Source of the DNA: Cryptomeria japonica
Lineage: Eukaryota > Streptophyta > Pinopsida > Cupressales > Cupressaceae
Direction of reading: 5' to 3'
Length of the DNA: 64,000 bases
NCBI RefSeq assembly: GCF_030272615.1
Contig: NC_081414.1
Location: 813,666,569-813,730,568 of the forward strand
Of the stretch, positions 54,277 through 64,000 are shown one piece after another. Position 1 is the first letter of the stretch. The number at the start of each line of letters is the position of its first letter. Under the pieces are notes generated by a model that saw only the letters and a program-made list of their open reading frames with translations, was not told the DNA's origin and did not search any database. The position numbers were made by a program, and so were the translations under genes.

Positions 54277-54515
54277 ATGTCCCCTTTTGGCATTGATGGC
54301 AACACTTAGGAAATTTTTTGACATCTAGGTGTTTTACAAAAAAAATTCCATAGTCAAAATAACTCCCCCTAAGCATATACACTATCCCTTTGCAGAAAAT
54401 ACAATGTATACATAGCATGCATCAAAATTTTAAATACTAGAATACTTCCCCCCCTTTGCCAACAATGACAAAATACAGCTGAATAATCCCCTGTTTCTAT
54501 TAGCTGAATAAATGT

Positions 54516-57500
54516 TTATGACAATAAAGAGTGAAACTTGTCAAAAATAGATTTAAAGTCTGACATAAATTGCTTCATGGATAAGGACCATGACACGAGT
54601 AATGAGGTAGTAAACTCACTCTTCGTTTGCATCTGGGATACCTGTTCCTCCATGGTGTCCAAGGTACTCATCTCTTGAGTTACCGTCAAGGCTTCCAGAT
54701 TGAGATAACACTTCTGAAGTATTTGTAGTCTTGGTAGTAGAACCAATTATAGTTCCTACAAATCCTTGGTCCGGTTGTTGATCTCCAAATCAATTCTTGC
54801 AGCCTGAAGTTGAAACTGGTGAACGGTTTTCCCATAAGCTGTAAAGGAATCATATGGCATCTTGAAGGTGCTTATGAATGTTTGCAAATCAGTTTGTAGT
54901 TTGTCTTTCTGGGCAAGCACATCATCATAGAATAGATGGGGTTGACATATCTTACTGAGAAGTAATTTCCCCTCATCCATTGCATCTCTAATGTCCTTCT
55001 ATGCCTTTTGCAGATCAGACTGAAGCTCATGTAACTTTTTCACCAAGGCAATGTTCAAAGCCTTTTGATTCTCCTTCTTGGCATTTGCTTCAACAACCTC
55101 TTCCAGGCTTTATACCTGGTCCTCCATAATTGTGCATAAGAGTTTCAGTTGGGCTAGAGAGGAATCGGTACTAGGGAGGTTGGTACCGGGTATCAAACCA
55201 GTAAGAGTGTCCATCGTAGCTTGGATCACATCTTGCTCCTTCTTCCTCCTTATCACCTCCAGGCATTCTTGAGCAAGCTTAATGCTCTACAACAACTTTG
55301 ATTCATTCGCAGATTGGAGATCAATGGGACTGGTAATGTCAGCCAATTTGGCTTGACTACCAGTTTCCTTTGGAGTGTCCACTTGAGTGCTCTGCGCTGC
55401 TTCCTCCTTCTCTTTCACTCTTAGCTTGTCTTTTTCTGCCATCTTTTTTACCTCTTCCTCTATTTTTCTCTTCTCTTCTTCTTCTTTCCGCTTCTCTTCG
55501 TCCTCATCCTTCTTCTTCTTCTCCTCTTCTTTTCTCTTCTCCTTTTCCTGCTTCCTCTTCTCCTCTTCCTTTCTCTTCTCCTCTGCCTATTTCTTTTCTT
55601 CTTCCTTCTCTACTTCCTTCTTCTTTTTCTCTTCCTCTTGTCTCTTTTCTTCTTCCTTCCATTTCTTTTCCACTTCCTTCTCTTGTCTATTATTTTCCTC
55701 TTCTTTCCTCCTGTCCTCTTCCTATTTCCTCTTTTCTTCTTCTTTTCTCTTTGCCTCTTCATTTGCTTGATTCTTCTTTCCTTCTTCTTGTTGCTTCTTC
55801 TCTTCCTTTACCTATTTTTCTTATGCTCCCACTTCAGTTGGTGTACCTGGAGTAACATCTTCACCATTCAAGGCATCAACATCAATGAGTTCCATTTGAT
55901 CAGTGACCAATACTCCTTCACTGCCATACACTTCATTGAGTTGACTAATTTTTGGTTCTTTCTCAACTTTCCTGTTGGCTTCTGCCACTTGGTGCAACTT
56001 TAGAGCAGATTGAGAAAGGGAGTGGGTATCTTTTACCACTTTCAGGACTTTTCCTTCTAGTAACAGGAGTCTCCTTCTTCTCATGAAGAAGAGGCCCTTA
56101 TATCTTTCCACCACTTCATAAAGTTCTATTTTAGGCACATCAGGAAAGTATTGTGCAAATACTTCCTCTGTTATTTCCTGTTCCTTCTCTATGGCAATGC
56201 ACCATTTGTTATCTAAAGAATTATATAAAGAATCAGGTGTCACAAATCTAATTTTTGATGGCCACCGGTCATTAATACATAAATAATTAATGACTTCCTG
56301 TTCAACTTCTTTCTTTTCATCATCATTAAAATCATCAAAGCACTCTTTCAAATCACCAAGCACTTTTCTTCTAATATTCTTAATAGTTCTTTGACAATGT
56401 GTCAAAGGTTTGTAGGAGGAAATATCAATATTTACCTGTGCAGATGTTGCAGGTTTATTCTTTATCTTTTTCCTCGTTTGCCTAGCCTTCTTAGGTTGTT
56501 CTTCAAACACAGTGTCCTCTAAGTCTAGTGTATTTTTCTTTTGTCTTCCGCTTTCTCTCAAAGACTTTGGCAGGAGCAGCTTCTGGTTTCTTCTTTGTTG
56601 GTGACCACTTGGTCACTTTGGGACTTGTTGTGGTAACCGGTGCTGATACTGAAGGCACTGCCTTTCCCTTCTTTACTGACGGTTCTTTAACCGGTGTAAC
56701 CCTTTCCAAATAGGTGTCGGTTCTCTTTACCTTTGGATCAAGGGGCGACGTGAGTAGGGTAGAGGCATACCCATCTAGCATGTCATACATTACCTCATAT
56801 TTCATCGGTTCCACTTCTTCCTGTCTAGGCTCAACCACCTCCATTATGCACTCATCAACTTTGATAGTGAAGCATATGTCATCTTCATATTTCTTGACAA
56901 TGTCACCTGATATTCTCACTCTTTGGCTCATTTTGCATATGAACTCATCAAAGTATTATATCAGAACTTCTGGATAACCGGTTCCAACCGCTTGAAGACT
57001 TTCCTTGATTTGCTTTGTAACCGGTTTGTCAGCAAACCACTGAATATCTTCGACTCCTGGGAAGTAACCTTGGAAGTAGAAGAACAACCCAACCAATAGT
57101 TGTCCAAACTTAAATCTCAAGGCCTTGTCCTGTTTAATCGACTTTAGGTTCACTAGAAGTTGCCTTTGCATACAGGTATATAAGCCAAATGATGCATCTT
57201 CCATGATCATTCGGTAGGCAGCATTTACCGCTGCAGTAGAGACAGAGTTGATCATGCTCGCATAAAATGTCTGGTAACCTATTACCATGCAGACATATTT
57301 GACTAGATCATCCTTGATGGGATTGATGGTCATTCCCCATTGGTCACTCACAGAACCGGTGAGCTTGGTCATTTCAGTCTTGCTGATCTTCCTTAGTGCT
57401 GGCACTTCACTGATGTTACAGAAATCGGTGACGACATGAATCACTTCTAGTTTGATGTCATGCGTTCGCTCTACGTACATTTTATCACCGTGCACTCTAC

Positions 57501-57807
57501 TTAGAATGATGCAGATGTGATCATCTGAAAACTCTTCAAGGAAATAGACTGCATTGTGAAGCTTCTTCTTTTCCAGGATATTAAATTCCGGTTTAATCTT
57601 CTTGTCCTTCCTGCATAAAAAACTCAACTGGGAATGGATTACAAGAGATCCTAAGTCTTCAATTTTAGAGTCAATGTAATCAGAAATGCCTTCCTCCACT
57701 ATAACACCAACGGGTATTTGAGATAGGGCATTGTATTTTGCCTTTCTTTGAATGAAGTCTACTGAATCAATGGGTGCACTAGAGCTAGAGTGTGATGCAA
57801 AAGCCAT
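54516..57807 (-). pseudogene. Element H large ORF, K/E-rich coiled coil, no pol motif
   Basis: From ATG 57,807 (MAFASHSSSSAP) to 54,516, about 1,097 codons. The N-terminal 285 codons are open to a TAA at 56,956; a 1-nt frameshift follows near 56,540, then one frame continues to the end with nonsense codons at 55,821, 55,812, 55,722, 55,587, 55,287, 55,110, 54,999, 54,756 and 54,747. Residues about 300-420 are Lys/Pro-rich with two to three degenerate TPVK/SPTKKK motifs. Residues about 665-800 are a highly charged KEEEKRK low-complexity coiled coil. No known domain recognised. The plus-strand Ser/Leu/Phe-rich ORFs at 55,370-56,003 are its shadow. Confidence 0.7.
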
Positions 57808-58326
57808 GATAAACAAATAAAATTTGAGAAATACCTTTGTAATTCAAAATTTAGGGCTTGCAAATTACACTTCGCCATACACTCCTTTGATTGCTGAAAT
57901 ACCGCTTTGTGTTCTACACTTGATCAATTGATATTAGCTTCAGATTATTCTTCAAGGTTTTAAAAATTCTTTGAATCACAATCCAAATCACTTTTCATCG
58001 CTCAGTGCTAAAAAAACTTCTTTGCTTGAGAACTGAGAAGTGAAAAATGACTTGAAAAATATTTTTAAACAAGTTCTTCACCTACCATAATAAATGCTCC
58101 ACTACTAGGGCGTAAACCCTAATTTGCCTTTTACCATTTCCGGTCTTCTGCCAGTTGATAGGATCACATACCAGTTAAGGTCTTTTACCGGTATAAATTG
58201 GGGGTTCAAAACATTTCACTATTTTCTCCCCCTAAGCTTTTTTGATACTTAGTTTGTCGGTTCAGTGACTTCCACACTAGGTGCAGAAACCGGTTCTTCT
58301 TGAATCAATTCTTCTGGCTTCTTCTT
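57808..58326 (-). other. Element H spacer between the two ORFs
   Basis: About 520 bp without a supported gene; it includes several ACCGGT motifs. A short continuation of the gag frame past the TAG at 58,327 is possible but unproven. Confidence 0.4.
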
Positions 58327-59522
58327 CTAGGTTTTCTTCATATTTGCTTGAATAGTTTCAACATCAATCTTTCCTTCTAGAGTGACCGGTATATCTTCCG
58401 ATATATTCTTTCTCATTCTACAGAATCTTGCTGTATGACCCAGTTTGTTGCAATGATAGCAAATCATTCCAGGTGCTCTCCAAGGTCCATTGTTCATGTT
58501 TCCATTCTTCCTTCTGCATGTTGCAGCAGTGTGACCACTACCATGACAGATCAAACAGGTTGCTCTCAACTCAGTTGCTGCTTGATAGTCACTGCTTCAT
58601 GACTGATGATTATAGGTATTAGACTGATTTGGGTTTCGGTTCCCAGAGGGTTTAGGAAAATCTCCTTGACTCCTTTGAGGATACCTTCCGGTGTTGTGCA
58701 TGACAGACCTGCATCCAAATGCTCTATGCCTAAACTTGTTGCATGCATAACAATTACCATTGAATCTATTGGGTTTAGGCTTATCATTTAGAAAATAAGG
58801 AAAATTATTGTAAGCCTTACTTCTACATACATTGGTAGTGTGCTCTTCCTTGAGACAATTAAAGCAAACAGGTTTGAACTTTTGCTTACCTTAATCCTTT
58901 GGTACTGGTTGTTTCTTTGATGCTCCATCTTTTGTTCTAGAGGTCTCACCTTCCTCATAATTAGAGAAACCAAGTCCATTGATATTCTTTACCAGTTTAG
59001 CTGATTCAAGCTTATGCTCTAGCTTGACAGTGCTCTTATTGAATTTGGCAAGTATTTCCTTTGACTCAGTAAGTTCTTTGGTAATAACAACATAGGATTC
59101 CTTTAAGGTTGCATTCTCAAAAAAAACCATGTGTAGTTCACCTTGCATTTCTTCCTTTTCCATTTTATTTTCATGAAGATGAGCGGTAAGTGCACTGATC
59201 TCTTGCTTCAGCTTGGAGATCTCATGATCTTTGTCTTTTACCAGATCTTTAGCTTTCCTCCGGTTCTCAAGCTCTTGACACATTCTGATAGTTAGTCCTT
59301 CAAGTTCCCTTCTTAGGTTGGCATTGGACTCATTCAATTTTTCAGCTTCTTGAACTAGGGCTTCCATGTCCACTTCATTAGAAGAACTATTTTCAGTTAG
59401 TTCCATCAGTTTTTCAGCATGCTCTCTTCTTTTTGCTTGAGAGGCCTTATATTTGACTTTAAGTTCATCATAGGCTTTCTCAGTCTGAGTGAGCCGATTT
59501 CCCTCATAGTGTATTCCCCCAT
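58327..59522 (-). pseudogene. Element H gag-like protein: coiled coil plus four CCHC knuckles
   Basis: ATG at 59,522 (MGEYTMRE), a 7-nt deletion near 59,493 shifting the frame, then a coiled coil (59,406-58,960; MELTENSS, LENRRKAKDLVKDKDHEISK). A TAA at 58,891 and a TGA at about 58,605 interrupt. Four C-x2-C-x4-H-x4-C knuckles: CFNCLKEEHTTNVC, CYACNKFRHRAFGC, CLICHGSGHTAATC, CYHCNKLGHTARFC. The knuckles indicate RNA binding; the coiled coil indicates oligomerisation. I see no capsid domain. Confidence 0.78.
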
Positions 59523-59557
59523 ATCTCTTTCCAAGCGGTTAGACTTATAGAAAGGTT

Positions 59558-59570
59558 GGCTCTGATACCA
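59558..59570 (-). other. Element H primer binding site (initiator tRNA-Met)
   Basis: Minus strand TGGTATCAGAGCC, a perfect match to the usual plant site, two bases from the LTR. The duplicate is at 53,055-53,067. Confidence 0.9.
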
Positions 59571-59572
59571 AT

Positions 59573-60783
59573 TGATGAATACTAAGAGGGGGGGTGAATT
59601 AGTATACCAAAAAATACCGAACTCAAACACTTTATCAGTCTAGCAGCAAATCAATATAATAGTTTAACTAACAAATCGGTTAACACAAATGCAAACTAAA
59701 CAACAAGTAAGGCATTTACCCATAGAAGCACAATCACCATAAAACAAGAGATTTTGATGTGGAAAACCAAATGGGAAAAACCACGGTGAGATGAAACTCA
59801 CAAGTAACTATCTGCTGAATAGTAACCAGACCGGTTAAGGTCATACAATGTTCTTTACTAGAACAGATCTTGTTAGGAATATCAATCTCTGTTAGGAGAT
59901 AAGTCTGATTAAAGACTACCTTGTGAGAGGATTTCGGATCCATAGATGTGAATCACCTTGTTAGAGGATTTATAAAGGCTTTTCTTGGCCTACCCGGTTA
60001 AGGGTTTCTGACTTGTCAAAGATGTGAGTAATCAACAAGTGAATGATCTAGCAAATGGCACAGTCTACTTGATTAGATCCATGGTAGCTCATTGCTAATG
60101 GATTTCAACATTACTTCAGTCTTCAGTAAATCCACACTTTGTTACAGCACACAAACTTGATCTTCTCTGTTAAGATCGCACATACAAGAACTCATCAACC
60201 ACCAAAAACCCTAACAACTACACACACACTAAAACCCTAGACATGATGTCCTTAAAAGGAATCCGATTTTATGTCGGTCCAATAGGATTACAATGCAAGT
60301 TCCTAGGTTCATTGTATCTAGACACATTTGGTAACATGACACAAAATCACTGTCAAAGTGTTGGTGGATGGTAACTCATCACAAAAATATACTGGTTGGT
60401 AACTCATCACAGAGTATTACCGGTTTATACAACTTTACCTATTACCGGTTGATAACTTAGAGTAATACCGATTTAACTATTAAACAGATTGCCGGTTTGC
60501 CAAAAATGAAGACTGGGAAAATGATAACTACCACTTCTAGTTCCTTTGCTACGTTCTACTTGAGATCCTTGAACCGCTTGAGGTCATCATGCCGCTTGAG
60601 ATCTTCATGCCGCTTGAGATCGGTAAACACTTTCTGCAAAACACCAATAGTCTAAAGACTACAACATAATACCAGTTTGAAACAAATACCAGTTGAGCAT
60701 AATTCATACATTCAAAAAGTGATCTTATAGCAAGTGTGTGTCCATCAATGACAATCACAACATAATCATAAAAAATGCCAACA
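59573..60783 (-). repeat. Element H 5' LTR
   Basis: 1,211 bp, in element sense TGTTGGCATTTTTTATG ... ATTCATCA. Next to TATCA at 60,784. Confidence 0.92.
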
Positions 60784-61400
60784 TATCAGTCAACTCATAT
60801 CACTCCAAGGAAGACTACAGTCAATCAGAAGATTGTTGCTCAACTAGCAGATAAATGTCAACCATTTACTCATCTTTTGCACAAGAATGTCCATTTCAAA
60901 TGGGATAATCAATGTGAAGAACCATTCAACAAAATCAAAGAATATCTCATGCAAACACTAGTCATAATGTCACCAATTCAAGGAAAGCTATTGTTACTAT
61001 ATGTATCAGCCATCGCAGTATCATTAGGAGTTAAGCTCGCACAACAAGATAATGAAGGAAAATAATGAGCCATCTACTACATCAGCAAAATATTAGTGGG
61101 ATACAAACTCAACTATTCACCAACAGAAAAAGCATGCTTGGCGGTAGTGTTTGGTTCTTAAAAATTGAGACACTATCTACTATCTCACTCCATCAAGTTG
61201 ATTGCTAAAATCGATCCATTGAAGTATTTGCTCAGCAAGGCGACATTAACAAGAAGATTAGCAAAATGGATCATGATCCTGAGTGTTTTATATTTAGTAT
61301 GTGGACATAAAATCTATCAAGGGGCAAGCCATTGCAAACCAACTAGTAGAGGTACCACTTCAAGATGATCATCCTTAATTTATTAAATTTCCTGATGCTG
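60784..61400 (+). pseudogene. pol: Element F RT thumb and first RNase H
   Basis: Resumes with ISQLISLQGRLQSIRR, a frameshift, then VAQLADKCQPFTHLLHKN, HFKWDNQCEEPFNKIK and the RNase H blocks LLLYVSAIAVSLG, YYISKILVGY, SPTEKACLAVVF and RHYLLSHSIKLIAK. Several stops (61,063, 61,160). Confidence 0.85.
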
Positions 61401-61750
61401 ATATCCTAACAGTCACCACAAAGACATGACAATTACACTTTGATGGTTCATATACACAACATGGAATAGGTTCAAGAATTCTATTTATCACACCACAAGG
61501 TCAAAAAATTCCAAAAGTGTACAAATTAAGCTTTTCATGTACCAACAATACAACAAAATATGAAGCTTTGGTCATAGGAATCAAAATGGCAATAGAGTGG
61601 AACATTACAAAACTTCACGTCTTTGGAGTCTCTCAGCTCATCATCAATCAAATCAATGCCAATTATCAAACAAAGGATGAAAAGTTAATGCCTTATAAGG
61701 ATATGGTTGATGATGTCAAGAAATACTTTGTCAAAATAAATTTTGAGTAG
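61401..61750 (+). pseudogene. pol: Element F second (Tat-type) RNase H
   Basis: QLHFDGSYTQHGIGS, NTTKYEALVIGIKMAI, then HVFGVSQLIINQ where the third catalytic Asp (GDSQL) is Val. This places F in the Tat lineage with B. Confidence 0.85.
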
Positions 61751-63176
61751 ATTCTGAGGAATGACAACAAAGTAGTAGATGCCATGACAACACTTGCTTC
61801 TCTCCTTCAGACACAGGAAAATCAAGAGTGTTACAAATTCTTGGTGGAAGAGTTGTTTTACCCTACTCATAATTGTCCTGATTCCCAAACTATCTGTCAC
61901 CTAGTAGGGCATGATTCGTCCCTCTATGACCAAACTTATACATATCTAAAAGATAATATCCTCTCTACTAACTTGTCAAAGAACCAAAAGAGAAACTTTA
62001 TTTTCCAATCCTCCCATTATACTCTTGTCATAGATACCCTTTTTAAATGAGGTCTGGACGATACTCTCTTAAGATGTCTCAAGCAAGAAGAATCTGAGAA
62101 GGCCTTGAATGAAGGCCATAATGACATTTGTGGCACTCATTCAAGTGGTTTTACTCTTTCAAAAAAAATCATACGCTTGGGCTATTATTGGCCAACTATG
62201 GAATGAGATTCTTTTCAAATAGTTAAAACATGCAAACAACGTCAGATCCATGGAAATTTAATTCATGCACCAACATAAGAGCTTCATGCTTTGGAAACCT
62301 CTTGGCCTTTCTGCCAATGTGGTCTTGATCTAGTAGGAAAGATACATCCTCCTTCATCCAATGGTCACAAATTCATCCTTGTAGCTACAAAATATTTTAC
62401 AAAATGGATTGAGGTAGCACGTCTCATTAATATCACATGAAAAGAAATTGTTGCATTTATCGTGAACTACATCATATGTCGCTATGGCATACCCATGACC
62501 ATTATCACTAATAATAGATGACCATTCAAGAATCAAGATGTACAAGAGCTATGTGAGAAATTCAAGATCCAACACAAATTTTCCACACCCTACTATCCAC
62601 AAGGGAATGGGCAAGCAGAAGCATCAAACAAAACAATTTTAAAAATCCTCAAAAAAATAGTGAATGATGCTGGCAAAGATTGACATATTTAATTGAACCC
62701 TGCTCTATGAGCCTACTATACCAGTATTCACACACCAACAGGTTCCACACCTTTCTCTCTTGTCTATGGATTAGAAGCAATAATGCCAATAGAAGTAGAG
62801 ATACATTCTCTACGAGTATCATTAAAAGGTCTTATCCCATATGAAGAACAACGAGTGTCTAGACTACACTAGTTAGAATTGATCCATGAAAGAAGACAAA
62901 ATGCCTTTGATTTTTTGAAGGTGTATCAGCAAAGAATGTGCCAAATTTATAATCACAAGGTCAAACCAAGAGCCTTCCAAGTTGGAGAACTAGTACTAAA
63001 AGAAAAACCCATGCAACTAGGCAAATCGAGAAAAGAAAGAGAAGTTTGAACCAAACTGGTTAGGTCTGTTTGTGGTTACAATAGTCTTTGGGTCAGGAGC
63101 ATATCCGTTAGCAACATAGGACATGGATCAGCTCAAGGAACCCATCAATAGCATGCGTTTGAAGAAGTTTTATGTC
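61751..63176 (+). pseudogene. pol: Element F integrase
   Basis: Zinc domain EGHNDICGTH ... IVKTCKQRQ, with Arg in place of the last Cys. Core: CGLDLVGKIHPP, IITNNR (second Asp is Asn), YPQGNGQAEASNK. Then FSLVYGLEAIMPIEVEI, FQVGELVL and the end INSMRLKKFYV at about 63,172. Many stops and at least two frameshifts. Confidence 0.85.
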
Positions 63177-63357
63177 TAAAAAAGCAAAAAAATAAAAAAC
63201 AATGAAAAAGAAGAAAAATAAAAAACAGTGAAAGAGGAAAAAAAATAAAAAAAATGAAAAAGCAGAAAAATAAAAAATAGTGGAAAATAAGAAAATACAA
63301 AAACAACGAAAACAAAGAAAAAATATCAAATATGAGAAAAAGTGCAATAAAAACAGA
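63177..63357 (+). repeat. A-rich tandem repeat after F pol
   Basis: About four to five units of 26-27 bp resembling AAAAAGAAGAAAAATAAAAA followed by CAGTG, ending in purine-rich sequence. It lies where the 3' untranslated region and polypurine tract of F belong. Confidence 0.7.
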
Positions 63358-63483
63358 TGGTGAAAACCTGGCAACAGACGCTATCTGTTAGCTAGCTCTT
63401 CCATCTATTGGTTCATGCATCCTTCCACTTGTATTTCATTTCCCATCAGCATTGTTCATTGTTAGGCCCAATATGGAAGCTAA
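63358..63483. other. Short unresolved segment
   Basis: About 125 bp between the A-rich repeat and the next LTR; no feature recognised. It may be the remaining F 3' sequence. Confidence 0.3.
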
Positions 63484-64000
63484 TGTACTGAGAGGGGAGG
63501 GGTGAATTAGAACTCCAAAACTTTTCTTGAATAATAACTTTACTGTTATGCATAAACAGAATAGTGTAGTAACATAAAATAAAGTGAAAACAAATAGATA
63601 ACAATCATACATGATTCACTCCATAACACATATATTTTGGTTATGCAGAAACTCTTGGTTAGAGAGAAAAACTGCGGTGGGAATGGCACCCACAACTTCA
63701 CTACTGCAATAATAAAGAATGCTCGGTTAGAGCTACATTTAGCTATTTCTGATAGCTTACTCTGTTAGGAGTAACAAGATCTATTAGATCTACCTTGCTA
63801 AAGGATTTTACAACATTTATTCTAAATGTTGCACTTGGTTAGAGGCTTTACAATTTATAGACTTGATTAGAGTCTTTTACCTTGTTAAAGGTTTCTCTTT
63901 CAACTTCACAATATTACAATAAAATCATTACAAATATCTGCAACTTTACATCTAAAATGTTATAGTAGATTCTATGTGCTCAGAATAGATTACCTTGCTT
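63484..64000. repeat. Element I: LTR-like sequence, cut by the window edge
   Basis: TGTACTGAGAGGGGAGGGGT followed by GAATTAG, then blocks with CTTGGTTAGAG, GTGGGAATGGCACCCACAAC and TTAGGAGTAACAAGATCT, resemble the start of the H LTR (gagGGGGGGTGAATTAG, ACGGTGAGATGAAACTCACAA, GTTAGGAGATAAG). No gene visible to the end of the window. Confidence 0.55.

Larger units (their letters stand above)
52379..60783 (-). mobile_element. Element H: pol-less LTR element, collapsed tandem dimer
   Basis: 8.4 kb between perfect TATCA duplications (52,374-52,378 and 60,784-60,788). In its sense: LTR (60,783-59,573), primer site, gag-like ORF with knuckles, large K/E-rich ORF, purine tract, second LTR (54,276-53,070), primer site and start of gag again (53,067-about 52,420), then the last 40 bp or so of a third LTR (52,379-52,418). 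No RT or integrase motif. It would depend on proteins of another element; the initiator tRNA-Met primer site is intact in both copies. Confidence 0.88.
39293..63483 (+). mobile_element. Element F: Tat-like Ty3/gypsy element split by G and H
   Basis: Plus-strand element starting left of 39,292 with its LTR and running to the integrase end at about 63,176. Two insertions split the RT: G after codons for PNDDF (45,794), H after SPKN-I (52,378). Removing both joins the RT motifs in order. It has the capsid region, knuckle, protease, G-patch, RT, RNase H, second RNase H and integrase, but many stops and frameshifts. Its proteins are closest to element A in this window. The 3' LTR is not seen. Confidence 0.85.

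Noticed and set aside
55370-56003. Plus-strand Ser/Leu/Phe-rich ORFs
   Set aside because: They are the complement of the Lys/Glu-rich region of the element H ORF; the composition follows from GAA/GAG/AAG codons on the other strand.

Overview
This 64 kb window is plant nuclear DNA made almost entirely of nested, decayed LTR retrotransposons. I found no host gene, tRNA gene, rRNA or CRISPR array that I can support. Very long LTRs, Tat-lineage Ty3/gypsy elements with a second RNase H domain, deep nesting, AT-rich sequence, old insertions and gene-free DNA suggest a large gymnosperm (probably conifer) genome. The species is inference. Element letters below are mine.

Layout of 1-36,257. Element D is the oldest: a minus-strand Ty3/gypsy element whose 5' LTR is 34,643-36,257 and whose gag/protease remains lie at 34,082-34,430 and 8,568-9,714. 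Element A (minus, 1-8,567, running off the left edge) sits in the D protease region. Element C (minus, 9,715-34,081 with its insertions) sits in D gag. Element B (plus, 9,745-19,345) sits in the 3' LTR of C with a perfect 5-bp duplication, CAAGA. B keeps one gag-pol frame with five nonsense codons and carries an antisense, intron-containing plant-mobile-domain gene. C has lost RT to integrase, contains a 625-bp inverted duplication of its 3' region, and that duplication was entered by element E (23,880-28,870). E is a TG...CA-bounded unit with GGTGA duplications; it encodes an unrecognised protein of about 1,049 codons and has an array of palindromic TCATCGATGA motifs. A solo copia LTR (29,936-30,306) also lies in C.

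Layout of 36,258-64,000. After AT-rich DNA and a degraded LTR fragment comes element F, a plus-strand Tat-like Ty3/gypsy element (5' LTR ending 39,292, pol ending about 63,176). Two insertions split its RT. G is a minus-strand Ty1/copia element (45,795-51,895, duplication ACTTT). H is a minus-strand pol-less LTR element (52,379-60,783, duplication TATCA) with three LTR ends, so it looks like a collapsed tandem dimer. The window ends in another LTR-like sequence.

The most unusual observations are: a primer binding site in A that matches 40 nt of a tRNA-Trp rather than about 18; arrays of short palindromes in the leaders of A and F and upstream of the E ORF; element E itself; and a nonsense spectrum dominated by TAG and TGA in frames that otherwise stay open, as expected from deamination of methylated CAG and CGA. 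All alignments were done by eye. Family names follow established knowledge of plant LTR retrotransposons, and percentages are approximate.
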